From Brevundimonas sp. (GTDB lineage Bacteria; Pseudomonadota; Alphaproteobacteria; Caulobacterales; Caulobacteraceae), in contig NZ_JAHBYB010000004.1 of assembly GCF_019636155.1 (NCBI RefSeq), positions 219,564-251,945 on the forward strand: a stretch of DNA of 32,382 bases. Direction: 5' to 3'. The notes beneath the pieces are model-generated. The model searched no databases and had not been told where the DNA came from. It was given only the letters and a program-made list of their open reading frames with translations. Of the stretch, positions 9,501-16,401 are shown one piece after another. Made by a program: the position numbers and the translations under genes. Within the stretch, counting starts at the first letter, position 1, and the number at the start of each line of letters is the position of its first letter.

Positions 9501-10030
9501 GCCTTGGTCTGTCGCCGGAGTTCGTAGCCGCCCGCTGCGCAGGCCGCCTCCAGCCTCTGTTTCACGACTGGCCACTCCGCAGAACGCGCGACGCCATCCA
9601 CCTCCTCGACAAACAGCGCGGAATCCGCGCGAACGCCCTCGGCGACATATCGCCCGAGGATTACGGCGTTGTCGCGAGAGGTCGCTTCCACGCAGAGGCC
9701 GAGAGTGACCGGAGGGCGATCTCCCTCCGCGTCTTCGAACGTCAGGGCGATGTGGGTGATCGTCTGATCGCGCAGGCTCACGCCCTCGTCCAACCGTCCA
9801 AGGCAGTAGCTCTGGAGCGTGCGCTCTGAACGTCCGGAGCCCTCACCGGCGGAACGATTGTATCTGTAAAGGCTGGCCGCCCCGCCCGACATCACCGTCT
9901 GGATCAGGTCGATCAGGGTCGATTTTCCGGACCGGTTCTCACCCAAAATCGCGCCGTTGCCGACGATATCAAGGTCGGCTCGGGCCAGCAGATGCCACTG
10001 AACCAGGGCGATGCGGCTGAGGGTCATCAT
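6596..10030 (-). CDS. jetC: Wadjet protein JetC, SMC-like ATPase (MksB-like)
   Basis: A 1144-residue SMC-type ATPase. The Walker A motif GENRSGKST is at residues 30-38. Long coiled-coil arms with many E/R/L-rich stretches surround a central hinge-like region. The C-terminal head has a signature-like SGAE at 1011-1014 and Walker B with D1050-E1051 (AVFDEAFSKMDG). The family keeps this order, with ATPase halves at both ends. JetC dimers extrude DNA loops and, with JetA and JetB, present small circles to JetD for cutting. The start is ATG 10030 (or the adjacent ATG 10027), which overlaps the jetB stop as ATGA. The length is normal for the family and no frame damage is visible. Confidence 0.93.
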   Translation of the reverse strand: MMTLSRIALVQWHLLARADLDIVGNGAILGENRSGKSTLIDLIQTVMSGGAASLYRYNRSAGEGSGRSERTLQSYCLGRLDEGVSLRDQTITHIALTFEDAEGDRPPVTLGLCVEATSRDNAVILGRYVAEGVRADSALFVEEVDGVARSAEWPVVKQRLEAACAAGGYELRRQTKARDFIREYMRLLFTKGQRSEPERFARAFVLALSFHHIPSVEAFVQTYLLEKNDIDIGELRASIQRYRQIQQDIHDLEDRLAALRELKMQADSFEDLLRREQIARSVEQLAQVIEAGGALFDNLRAHREAEDQRRRVEEDLDRCEAELALAKDLVVSLTAQIQAQGRGAEEAVLNSEMTLALKERAELLGRLQARFLRAARGVSLLDQRALLQPLRLGQLTSTLEAIQKQSEGRNPPDWPQDPAGMETLLSTAATIAAEKIEGVREERNSRIGAREGIRAELKEAKAQLGKSQQGAALLDPRTEALMAKLASLGMEPRAVCEAVSLTDESWRNAAEALLGRDREAVIVAPEHASRAVEILRAGRDAFRGCRVVNTRKLQGSAREATPGSLASVFRSEDGLAMAFVVQRAGSVRLAETQEELMAGPRAIMRDGAYNSGLVVEVLHPQGLKIGRAAAGLMQARLTDEIRDLTAILSKHDANVAFIDDVVRRLEDLSSPVEAADRLDTLVFSIADAEEKAEDRRRRLADLAANVDPELEQALAVARRRQEMAEGERLALVEQRGSLGQTLQDLQRRLESGEAQPGSRLCLALRWRTFRQRLPGREAFLPVRQAYAALRAGRRPEKIARDQAAEAETLVAQYREVESALRVDLGRFRVKFGSASVPEPQARIIAEIMPWLEEGIALLERNQLIQYRDQADRAAEEVSHLFRTSFVHELNGRFSGLRSEMLALNAALQSRPLHGEVYSVHWEIKPAFDALYRLARDSESDEDVLAALFGRGEPRDEKHALALKEVERLMQDETLDFTIYQDYRNYYAFELRMKDVATGRQTSFDRRRGVASGAELQVPFYVIIGAALASIYHGRRVTPGVERGIGLAVFDEAFSKMDGSNQRILLDFYRDIGLQAVVAAPPEKRSVIFENLDSVIDVYRFGDAVTAESARIKPLVHETLRRANPRNRTDEDLIAEMAAAPLPAQ

Positions 10031-10701
10031 GCGGAGACCTCCACCTCAGCCCGATCGGCCTCGGGAGCGGCAGGCTCCTCATCGGCATCGTCCTCGACGA
10101 CATCCGGTCTCTGAAGAAGCTGCTCAAGCGAGGTGAGGAAATCGTCGCCGGCCACTTCGCTGACCAGCGCCCGTATCGTGAGTTCGCGGTCCTGCGCCTG
10201 ATCATCTTCCGGACCGAGCCGTACTATGGCGCGCCGTTCGAGCGACAGCAGGACATCGCGAAACTCCCCGACCTTCAGCGCCGGTCGCCGAGCTCGCGAG
10301 ACTGTTTCCTGATAGGCGTCGTAGGCCGCGTTGAGGGTCAGCAGAACACTGGCATGAGGCTGTATGTCGCCGTTCTGGACCTCTTCTTCCCAGAGCCTGC
10401 GCAGGACGAGCAGGACCAGAGAGTCCTCGATGCGCATCCTCGGCGCCGTGATCCGGTCGAGGTCCGGGAAAAGCCCGGCCCAGCCCTCACTTTCGCGCAC
10501 GACCAGCCGGTAGCCGGCAACATCGAAATAGTCCCTGAGCAGGGTGACGGCCGCCGCTCTTCGCAGCGTCTCCATCAGCCCGGCTGCGCCGCGGTCGTCG
10601 ATATGCAGGAACTGGTGACGAAGCAGGTGGGCGATGACCTGGGTGACACGCGCGTACAGCCGAGCGTCTTTCTCCTCCAACTGTTGAAACTCAATCAGCA
10701 T
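10027..10701 (-). CDS. jetB: Wadjet protein JetB, DUF4194 / MksE-like kite subunit
   Basis: A 224-residue protein with tandem winged-helix character, matching DUF4194/MksE: EKDARLYARVTQVIAHLLRHQFL at the N-terminus, YRLVVRESEGWAGL, then LLVLRRLWEEE. The ATG at 10701 is preferred over the longer open frame from 10770. It overlaps the end of jetA by 11 bases, and the stop overlaps the jetC start as ATGA. JetB bridges the kleisin JetA to the JetC coiled coils. The acidic C-terminal tail (DVVEDDADEEPAAPEADRAE) is typical of a flexible end. Confidence 0.88.
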   Translation of the reverse strand: MLIEFQQLEEKDARLYARVTQVIAHLLRHQFLHIDDRGAAGLMETLRRAAAVTLLRDYFDVAGYRLVVRESEGWAGLFPDLDRITAPRMRIEDSLVLLVLRRLWEEEVQNGDIQPHASVLLTLNAAYDAYQETVSRARRPALKVGEFRDVLLSLERRAIVRLGPEDDQAQDRELTIRALVSEVAGDDFLTSLEQLLQRPDVVEDDADEEPAAPEADRAEVEVSA

Positions 10702-12208
10702 GCGAGCGCTCCAGCGTGATGGCGTCGGTCTTGCGCCGGACGATGAAGCCTCGGCAGGCGATCCACTCATTGTCCACGAGGTCTCCCTCCCTGGTCTCGA
10801 ACTCGAAATCCTGAGACAGGGCGGTCAGCAGTCGTTTCGCGGACTGGCCGCCGTCCGCGCCAGCCACGGCGACGCGAAGCGCTTCGAAGGCGAGGAAATC
10901 ATCGAGATCGCCAATATGGAGATCGCTCGCCGCCTGGCTCGTCAACGGAAGCACTCGCCGTTCAAGGAAACGCTGTACCTGCGCCGGACGAACATTGAGG
11001 CGGTCGAGGTAACGCCGCTGGAGGTCGCGGCGATACATCTGCAACGGCGTCAGGCTTTGCAGATCGAGAACGCCGCTCACGACCGCCGGGCGAGCGCTTC
11101 GCGGGCGGGCGAGCAGGAATGGAGACAGGAACTCCCTCTGCGCCTCCATGGTCCCCGTTGCTTCGATGGCGACCGACGTCTGTAGCAGGCGATCGAGGAG
11201 GATCACGACGCGCTCGCTTCTCTGCAAAAAGCCGCCCGTCTGGCGACCGGCGTATCGGACCGTGTTCCTCAGTCGGGTTTCCAGGCGGCCCCGATGCTGC
11301 TGGATGCGCCGGAAGGCGTCCTCGATCCGGTCGAAAACCGTTCGGATCGTCAGCAGATCGTCCTGGACCACCGCTGACGCATCCCGAATATCCTGTCCTA
11401 GGCGGGCCTCGAAATAGGCTTCGGCGAGGGCGTCCATGTCCATGGCCGAATCCTCGATCGCCTGAATGGTCTCGAAGATGTGGTGCCGAAATCGATAAGG
11501 ATGCGACGTCGTCGAGATATCGGCGTAATCGCGGAGCAACACCTGCTCGACGAAGTCGTGGAAGTAGTACTTGAGCCGCTCTTCGACGCTTTGGCTGCCC
11601 ATCACCTGACGGTCGACGTCTCGCAAGGCCGAAAGCACGCTGCGAAGGTAGCGGCCGAAGGCGGCCGCATCCTTGGCCGCCTTGTTGACGCCCAGCGCAC
11701 TGTCCCGCGCATTGACGCGCGCGGCGTCCAGCGCGTTCTTGACCTGAACCACCAGACCGCCGACCTGCTCGGAGACCCCCTGGGTCAGACTCCAGAGAAA
11801 CTCAGCCAGCCGCAACGCGCCGGCCGGCATGTCGACGGTGACCTTCAGCCCGTAGCGGTTCTCGTCGAGCCATCCGGTCTGGAGCAGGCGATTGTAAATA
11901 TGGCGCGCCCGCGCCATCGCCTCCCCGCTCGCCTCCGCATCCGCGGTCTCGGACCGACGTCGTCTGAGCCGTCGCGATCCTCGAACGGAAAGGGTGTCGA
12001 GGACGACCTCGGCCTCGTCGTCCCGCCAATGCTCGGCGTTCCGCGCGAGACTTGAATAGATGGCGCTGACCACCTCGCCTTGGGCCGGAAACAACATCTC
12101 CGCGCGAAAGAACTCGTCGTAGACGTCGAGCAGAACAGCCTCGTACAGGCGGCGATTGCCTCCCGCGAACAAGGTGAAGATGTCAGCGTTCAACGCACGA
12201 AACAGCAT
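10691..12208 (-). CDS. jetA: Wadjet protein JetA, MksF-like kleisin subunit
   Basis: A 505-residue protein and the first gene of the Wadjet operon. The N-terminus (FRALNADIFTLFAGGNRRLYE, then a LYDVYDEFF-like helix) resembles the JetA family of the DUF5716 kind more than DUF3375, which would point to a type III-like Wadjet. That subtype call is from memory of the families and needs a profile search. The middle is helical with predicted coiled coil. The C-terminal part should hold the winged helix contacting JetC. As a kleisin it closes the SMC ring. The start is ATG 12208 with a G-rich upstream stretch as ribosome site. The promoter must lie in 12209-12519. Confidence 0.85.
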   Translation of the reverse strand: MLFRALNADIFTLFAGGNRRLYEAVLLDVYDEFFRAEMLFPAQGEVVSAIYSSLARNAEHWRDDEAEVVLDTLSVRGSRRLRRRRSETADAEASGEAMARARHIYNRLLQTGWLDENRYGLKVTVDMPAGALRLAEFLWSLTQGVSEQVGGLVVQVKNALDAARVNARDSALGVNKAAKDAAAFGRYLRSVLSALRDVDRQVMGSQSVEERLKYYFHDFVEQVLLRDYADISTTSHPYRFRHHIFETIQAIEDSAMDMDALAEAYFEARLGQDIRDASAVVQDDLLTIRTVFDRIEDAFRRIQQHRGRLETRLRNTVRYAGRQTGGFLQRSERVVILLDRLLQTSVAIEATGTMEAQREFLSPFLLARPRSARPAVVSGVLDLQSLTPLQMYRRDLQRRYLDRLNVRPAQVQRFLERRVLPLTSQAASDLHIGDLDDFLAFEALRVAVAGADGGQSAKRLLTALSQDFEFETREGDLVDNEWIACRGFIVRRKTDAITLERSHAD

Positions 12209-12519
12209 CGGCCCCCCAAGATTAGCTTAGGCGAAAGAGCTGCGGACGCACAACCGGCGACTGTTGTTCCCTGACCCCTCGCCGGTTGAATGCCCTGGAT
12301 TGTGCGGGCCTGTCGCGCGGTTAGCCCATGGCGCTGGCGTTGGCGGGTGACGTTAGCGCCAAGACCGGACATTGGCGCAGGTGCGGAATGCGGACATTCG
12401 TGACGGGACCGGCGGAGCGTCCGCTTCCGACCCATTGCGGACATCTTCCAGCGGTCAGTTCGCCGTCCTAGGCGGCTTGATCGGCAAGAACCGGCGCAGC
12501 GGTCGTTCGTTGAGTTGTA
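12209..12519. promoter_or_regulatory. Divergent control region of the Wadjet operon
   Basis: About 310 bases between jetA (leftward) and the lipoprotein gene (rightward). It contains a perfect 10-bp inverted repeat, CAACCGGCGA (12251-12260) and TCGCCGGTTG (12279-12288), spaced by 18 bases and lying 43-80 bases upstream of jetA. That is a good place for an operator or an attenuating hairpin. Further right are a TGGCGCT/AGCGCCA pair near 12330-12362 and one copy of the dispersed hairpin repeat. I cannot assign a -10/-35 pair with confidence. Confidence 0.5.
12419..12442. repeat. Dispersed intergenic hairpin repeat, copy 1
   Basis: GTCCGC and GCGGAC arms around a CTTCCGACCCATT-type centre. It is one of six clear copies between 12.4 and 16.8 kb. 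An extra GCGGACATT lies just upstream at about 12390. Confidence 0.7.
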
Positions 12520-13035
12520 ATGCGCAACCGCGATCGCGACCGAACCGGCCTCGGCTTCTTGGCCTTGGCGATCCTCTTGTCCGCATGCGGCTCGGAGCCA
12601 CGCCCTGAAACACCTGACCCGGAGCGTTTTCGACGGGTGGAGGCCGCAGGCCCGTTCTCCGTGGCTATCCCCCGAGAACTATCCCGCCTGCCTGTCATCG
12701 GCGTGGATACGGAGGTGGATGAGTTCGGCGGGGAAGGACTGCGGCTCGGTTTCTCCTATGGCATGTATGGATCGGTTCCTCTCTCAGACGGGCTCCTCGA
12801 CTACTCCACCGGCCAAATGACGGTCGATGGCAGGCGGGGGGAGTGGGCTGCCTTCACACGTCCCGGCGATGTCGGGGACGGCCTTCCACATGGATGGGTC
12901 GGTCATGTCGGCACCCCGACACGTTGGGGCGAGCGTCGAGGCGAGCCCGTGGGACTGACGATCTATCTGTCTTGTAGCAGCAGGCAAATCTGCGAACTCG
13001 GCCCCGAGGTCGCCGCGACAGTTCGGTTCGAGTGA
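12520..13035 (+). CDS. Hypothetical lipoprotein
   Basis: A 171-residue protein with a positively charged head, a hydrophobic stretch and a lipobox ending LLSAC near residue 25, so it should be lipid-anchored in the envelope. The mature part has no domain I recognise; it contains GFSYGMYGSVPL and GHVGTPTRWGERRGEP and two late cysteines. The ribosome site is weak. It is flanked by copies of the intergenic hairpin repeat on both sides, and it is followed by a second lipoprotein gene on the same strand. Confidence 0.75.
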   Translation: MRNRDRDRTGLGFLALAILLSACGSEPRPETPDPERFRRVEAAGPFSVAIPRELSRLPVIGVDTEVDEFGGEGLRLGFSYGMYGSVPLSDGLLDYSTGQMTVDGRRGEWAAFTRPGDVGDGLPHGWVGHVGTPTRWGERRGEPVGLTIYLSCSSRQICELGPEVAATVRFE

Positions 13036-13053
13036 CTGGCATCAGGCACCGGG

Positions 13054-13076
13054 ACTGCTTTCGACCCATAGCGGAC
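13054..13076. repeat. Dispersed intergenic hairpin repeat, copy 2
   Basis: A degenerate copy (ACTGCTTTCGACCCATAGCGGAC) 18 bases after the lipoprotein stop. The left arm is weakened to CTGC, while the right arm GCGGAC is intact. Confidence 0.6.
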
Positions 13077-13175
13077 CTTTGATGGTGAAGGCGTGGCCTC
13101 AGGCCAGCCTGTTCTGAAACAGCCCTTCTGCAGCCATTTTTCCCCGCTTCGTTTCAGTTTCAACGGAGTGGTCTC

Positions 13176-13871
13176 ATGAAGCGTGCCGCGATAGCCTTCC
13201 TGCTGCTCGCAGGTTGTTCGGACTCCAATAGCGCGCTTGGCCTGCCGAACGACGAGGTCCTGTTGCAGGTCAGCGCGACCGGTAAGGCTGAAGCCGCACC
13301 CGACGAAGCGTTGCTGACCCTGGGTGTCAGCACGAGCGGTGGAACCGCCGCTGCGGCCAGTGCGGAAAACAGCGTGGTCATGGGCCGCGTCACCGACGCC
13401 TTGCGGGCTCTCGGCATCACGCCTGAGAACATCCAGACTCGCTCCGTCACGCTGAACCGCATCGACTACGGTCCCGAGCGCGGACGCTACCAAGCGGCGA
13501 ACATGGTCGAGGTTCGCATCAGGGATGTCGCAAAGGCCGGTCCCGCTATCGCCGCTGCCACAGAAGCGGGCGGCAATATTGTCTCGGGACCTGATTTGAG
13601 GGTGGCGGACCCGAGCGCGACTGACAACGTCGCCTACGCCGCCGCCTACCGCGCCGCACGTCTTCGAGCTGATGCGTATGCTAAGGCCGCTGATCTTCGG
13701 GTGAGGCGGGTGTTGGCGATCCGCGACGGCGAAACCAGCGTTTCTCCGATCTACAACATGCGCCAGGGACGAGAGGTGACCGTTCAGACGGTAGCGCCTC
13801 CGCCTGTGGTGATGCAGGGCGTGAATACGCGCGAGGTTCAGGTCCACGTCGATTTTGCGCTAGGCCGATAG
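13176..13871 (+). CDS. SIMPL-domain (DUF541) lipoprotein
   Basis: A 231-residue protein. Its signal sequence ends in the lipobox LLAGC near residue 14, so it should be an outer- or inner-membrane-anchored periplasmic protein. The body matches the SIMPL/DUF541 family: VSATGKAEAAPDEALLTLGVST, ENSVVMGRVTDALRALGITPENIQT, VRIRDVAKAGPAIAAATEAGG and the late AAYRAARLRADAYAKAADL helix. The family function is poorly defined and has been linked to oxidative stress in some bacteria. A GGAG ribosome site lies about 12 bases before the ATG. The length is normal for the family. Confidence 0.88.
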   Translation: MKRAAIAFLLLAGCSDSNSALGLPNDEVLLQVSATGKAEAAPDEALLTLGVSTSGGTAAAASAENSVVMGRVTDALRALGITPENIQTRSVTLNRIDYGPERGRYQAANMVEVRIRDVAKAGPAIAAATEAGGNIVSGPDLRVADPSATDNVAYAAAYRAARLRADAYAKAADLRVRRVLAIRDGETSVSPIYNMRQGREVTVQTVAPPPVVMQGVNTREVQVHVDFALGR

Positions 13872-13930
13872 CAGGGCGTCAGCGGTATCTGGGACCGGTG
13901 GCTCTGTCCGCTTAGCGCCCTCAGGCGAGG

Positions 13931-13954
13931 GTCTGCTCCCGACCCATAGCGGAC
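13931..13954. repeat. Dispersed intergenic hairpin repeat, copy 3
   Basis: GTCTGCTCCCGACCCATAGC then GGAC. It follows another partial GTCCGC arm at about 13907, so two overlapping hairpin halves are present between the SIMPL gene and the end of the split GrlR-like gene. Confidence 0.6.
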
Positions 13955-14014
13955 GTTCCTTGTGAGGAAATCAAACTCCCTCGGCCAGCCATTCCAAGCT
14001 GATAAACATGGGGC

Positions 14015-14018
14015 CTAG
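14015..14018. repeat. Target duplication CTAG, left
   Basis: CTAG copy at the left edge of the IS5-family element. The same four bases occur at the right edge, and one copy suffices to restore the interrupted gene. Confidence 0.7.
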
Positions 14019-14066
14019 GTGATATCGACATTCAGGATTCTCAGACGCTGAGATGTCTGATTCATA

Positions 14067-14095
14067 GGGCTCCGTTCGATGGACGGAGCCCTTTT
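14067..14095 (+). terminator. Hairpin with T-run at the left end of the IS, before the transposase start
   Basis: GGGCTCCGT (14067-14075) pairs with ACGGAGCCC (14083-14091), followed by TTTT. It lies inside the element, just before ATG 14097, and spans the alternative ATG 14079. It would stop transcription entering from outside genes or sequester translation starts, a common way for IS elements to limit activation by neighbours. Confidence 0.7.
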
Positions 14096-14096
14096 G

Positions 14097-14854
14097 ATGT
14101 CAGCCAAGCGCTACGAGTTGAGCCAGGTTCAGTGGGAGCGGATCGCGGACCTGCTGCCGGGCAAGGCGGGCGATCCTGGGCGGACTGCCGCCGACAACCG
14201 GCTGTTCGTCAACGGGGTGCTGTGGGTGCTGCGCTCGGGGGCGCACTGGTGCGATCTGCCCGAGCGCTATGGACGCTGGAAGACGCTGCACAAGCGCTTC
14301 AGCCGATGGTCGAAGGCCGGGGTGTGGGATCGGGTGTTCGCCGACCTGATCAAGGACCGTGACAATCAGTACCTGATGATCGACAGCACCTTGGTCCGAG
14401 CCCACCAGCAGGCGGCGACCGGAAAAGGGGGGCCTCGGATCAGGCTCTGGGGCGCTCCCGAGGCGGACTGACCACCAAGATCCACATGGCCGCCGACACC
14501 CTCGGCCGGCCGATCCGGTTCATCCTAACCGCCGGCCAAAGCGGCGACGCCCTGGCCGCGCCAGCCCTGCTGGAAGGCTTTCGCCCCCGCGCCGTGCTGG
14601 CCGACAAGGCCTACGATTCCAACGCCCTGCGCCAACTCATCGCCGACGCCGGCGCGCAAGCCGTCATCCCCTCCAACCGCACTCGCAAGGTGCTGATCGC
14701 CCACGACATTGAAGCCTATCGCGCTCGTAACCGCATCGAGCGTTGCTTCTCAAAGCTCAAGCACTTCCGACGCTTCGCCACCCGCTACGATCGCAGAGCC
14801 ATTCACTTCCTAGGCTTCGTTCACCTCGCCGCCGCCATGATCTGGATGCGATGA
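14097..14854 (+). CDS. IS5-family DDE transposase, expressed by -1 frameshift
   Basis: Two overlapping reading frames make one transposase. The first (MSAKRYELSQVQWERI onward, to 14471) holds the DUF4096-type N-terminal DNA-binding region and the first catalytic aspartate in YLMIDSTLVRAH. The second frame (to 14854) holds TTKIHMAAD, the second aspartate in AVLADKAYDSN and the glutamate in RNRIERCFSKLKHFRR. At 14423-14432 the run A4G6 (GGAAAAGGGGGG) allows a -1 slip that joins the frames into the family sequence GKGGASDQALGRSRGG. The start at 14097 is preferred over 14079 because the latter lies inside the hairpin. Confidence 0.88.
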
Positions 14855-14867
14855 ATGTCGATTCCAC

Positions 14868-14871
14868 CTAG
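14868..14871. repeat. Target duplication CTAG, right
   Basis: Right-hand CTAG flanking the IS5-family element, matching 14015-14018. Confidence 0.7.
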
Positions 14872-15208
14872 GCCGATGTCCAAAAGCTGATGGCCGCCAG
14901 TGACCGTCTCGCCAGCCAAAACCAGATCGCCCTCAATGCGGTGATCGGCTTCCAGCACGGCTCCGTTAGGCAGATGCGACCCGCATTTGAGGTCGTAGGT
15001 CATGTGTAGGTCGATGCCGCCGTCTGGACGGTCCTGATAAGTCCCGCTCACCCGGCATCCGCCCTGATCGACTCCGACGACGCGCCCGTCCTTGAAGTGC
15101 GAGAGCATCGCCAATCCCCACGCCTCATCGTCCATGGGGTCCTGGTCTGATCCAGATTGGCGGACGCTGTAAAAACCGGGCCGGATGCTCATGATTTCCA
15201 TTCATCCT

Positions 15209-15652
15209 CTATTGGGGGCCAGTCTCAGGCGAGCCAGCTAGCCCTTGGTCGATTGATCCCAACTGTCGGATGACAGGGCAACGAACTTCGGTGCCATCTC
15301 CACAGTCGACTACGGCCCGCTGCAGAACCTGCCTGAGTCGTGTCAGATCGCTGATCTTTGCATCAATGCTAGCAATCTGATCCTTGGCCATGTCCCGCAC
15401 TTCACAGCACGCCTGCGTCTCGGCCTCGCCGACCGAAATCAAACGTCGGATGGTTTCGATGCCGAACCCCAACTCACGGGACCTACGAATGAACTTCAGA
15501 CGTTCAGCGTGCTCCGTAGCGTAGCTACGGTGTCCGCCCTCGGTTCGGTCTGGAGCGGGCATGATGCCGATACGCTCATAGTAGCGCACGGTTTCAAGGT
15601 TCACCCCGGCTTGGCGGGCCAACCGTCCAATCGTCAACGTCTGTCGCTTCAC
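15209..15652 (-). CDS. merR: MerR-type mercury-responsive regulator
   Basis: A 147-residue protein read from GTG 15652 (longer open frame from 15730). The N-terminal winged helix reads LTIGRLARQAGVNLETVRYYERIGI, followed by GGHRSY and LGFGIETIRRLI. Cysteines fall at 82-83, 117 and 125, almost exactly where classical Tn501 MerR has its Hg(II) ligands (82, 117, 126), so a mercury sensor is the best reading. MerR untwists an over-long promoter spacer when metal binds. The gene is divergent from merT, and its start codon lies next to the shared promoter-operator. Downstream it is followed closely by the split GrlR-like gene. Confidence 0.87.
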   Translation of the reverse strand: MKRQTLTIGRLARQAGVNLETVRYYERIGIMPAPDRTEGGHRSYATEHAERLKFIRRSRELGFGIETIRRLISVGEAETQACCEVRDMAKDQIASIDAKISDLTRLRQVLQRAVVDCGDGTEVRCPVIRQLGSIDQGLAGSPETGPQ

Positions 15653-15656
15653 ACCC

Positions 15657-15687
15657 TTGATCCCGTAGTGGCTACGGGTTGTAGCCT
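15657..15687 (+). promoter_or_regulatory. MerR-controlled promoter-operator with 19-bp spacer
   Basis: TTGATC (15657-15662) and TAGCCT (15682-15687) are separated by 19 bases, the over-long spacing that defines MerR-activated promoters. Between them lies the perfect palindrome CCCGTAG-TGG-CTACGGG (15662-15678), the expected MerR dimer site. It drives the merT gene and lies against the merR start, so merR is probably autoregulated. Confidence 0.85.
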
Positions 15688-15711
15688 CTATCACACTGGA
15701 CGGAGTTTCCC

Positions 15712-16095
15712 ATGACGACCCACAAGCCACCCCCTAATCCAGATGTTGTCGTCAGCACCTCGGCTGCTGTCGGGGGCTTTGCCTCGGTCTTCGCATGGGC
15801 CGCCTGCTGCGTCTTGCCTCTGGCTCTCTCCCTCGCTGGGGTTTCCTTTGCAGGAGCCGCGGTAATCGCGGGAGCGCGAACATGGTTGACGGCCATTGCG
15901 GCCTTCGTTTTGGTCTTGGGCTGGCTCTTGCACTGGCGGCGGGTCCGAAAGTGCCGAAGTGACGTGAGTTGCGCTCGACCATCGCGCACCGCTTTTTGGC
16001 TACTTGTTCTGGCTTCCGTGCTGGTTGCTCTCGCTCTGGCTTGGGGGCCTTTCATTGAGCCTTGGGCAATGAGACTTTTGATGGCAGCGCGATGA
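15712..16095 (+). CDS. merT: MerT-like mercuric ion transport membrane protein
   Basis: A 127-residue inner-membrane protein with three hydrophobic segments (about 18-48, 58-75 and 93-112). A vicinal Cys pair in the first helix (C32-C33 in WAACCVLPLALS) and a second pair in the cytoplasmic loop (C81 and C87, six apart) reproduce the MerT arrangement of two Hg(II) hand-over sites. MerT imports Hg(II) for reduction by MerA. A GGAG ribosome site precedes the ATG. No merP or merA follows, which is unusual. The stop overlaps the next gene's start as ATGA. Confidence 0.85.
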   Translation: MTTHKPPPNPDVVVSTSAAVGGFASVFAWAACCVLPLALSLAGVSFAGAAVIAGARTWLTAIAAFVLVLGWLLHWRRVRKCRSDVSCARPSRTAFWLLVLASVLVALALAWGPFIEPWAMRLLMAAR

Positions 16096-16307
16096 GCGAC
16101 GGCATCCTGCTACAGTCCACCCTCACCTGTCCTGACTGCGGGCGTGTGGCTACCGAAACCATGCCGACAGACGCCTGCATCTGGTTCTACGATTGCACTG
16201 GCTGCGGGACCAAGCTGCGACCGCTACCCGGCGATTGCTGCGTGTTCTGTTCTTACGGCGACACTCCATGCCCCCCGATCCAAGAGGGCACCTCGTGCTG
16301 TGGCTAG
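16092..16307 (+). CDS. Cysteine-rich GDCCVxCSYG protein of mer-type operons
   Basis: A 71-residue protein with 11 cysteines: CPDCG at 13-17, C29, CTGC at 35-38, the GDCCVFCSYG block at 48-56, CPP at 60-62 and a final CC pair. The spacing suggests a zinc-ribbon or soft-metal-binding protein. I have seen this GDCCV..C motif in uncharacterised proteins next to MerT genes in Alphaproteobacteria, but its role is not established. The start at 16092 overlaps the merT stop (ATGA). An upstream ATG at 16062 would run inside merT and is rejected. It is likely co-transcribed with merT from the MerR promoter. Confidence 0.8.
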   Translation: MSDGILLQSTLTCPDCGRVATETMPTDACIWFYDCTGCGTKLRPLPGDCCVFCSYGDTPCPPIQEGTSCCG

Positions 16308-16326
16308 CGAGGGGGCCGAGCATTAG

Positions 16327-16350
16327 GTCCGCTTTCCACCCTTAGGCGAC
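16327..16350. repeat. Dispersed intergenic hairpin repeat, copy 4
   Basis: GTCCGCTTTCCACCCTTAGG then CGAC, 20 bases after the Cys-rich gene. It is followed immediately by copy 5. Confidence 0.6.
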
Positions 16351-16351
16351 C

Positions 16352-16375
16352 GTCGGCTTTCGACCCGTAGCGGTC
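16352..16375. repeat. Dispersed intergenic hairpin repeat, copy 5
   Basis: GTCGGCTTTCGACCCGTAGC then GGTC, in tandem with copy 4. Confidence 0.6.
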
Positions 16376-16401
16376 TTCTGGAATGTCGGTAATCTGGACC
16401 G

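Larger units (their letters stand above)
14019..14867 (+). mobile_element. IS5-family (IS427-type) insertion sequence, 849 bp
   Basis: A complete element bounded by CTAG on both sides. The terminal inverted repeats GTGATATCGACATTCA (14019-14034) and its counterpart at 14852-14867 match at 14 of 16 positions. It holds one transposase read through a -1 frameshift. The IS427 group typically is this size, targets CTAG/TA and uses such frameshifting. Both ends and both frames look intact, so the element may be active. Confidence 0.9.
13971..15201 (-). pseudogene. GrlR-like gene split by the IS5-family insertion
   Basis: The frame from ATG 15201 reads GFYSVRQ, FKDGRVVGVDQGGCRVSGTY and GETVTGGHQLLDIGL. 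This is the pattern of GrlR-type small beta-barrel proteins (negative regulators or sensors of that fold). At residue 111 it runs into the insertion sequence at a CTAG. Joining the CTAG at 14868-14871 directly to the sequence beyond the other CTAG (14015-14018) restores an open frame with 14 more codons (GPMFISLEWLAEGV) and a stop at 13971-13973, giving 125 residues. Today the first part ends with 15 IS-encoded residues instead. The gene starts 7 bases after merR ends on the same strand and is probably co-transcribed with it. The GrlR assignment is by pattern and moderate; the disruption is directly visible. Confidence 0.75.
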
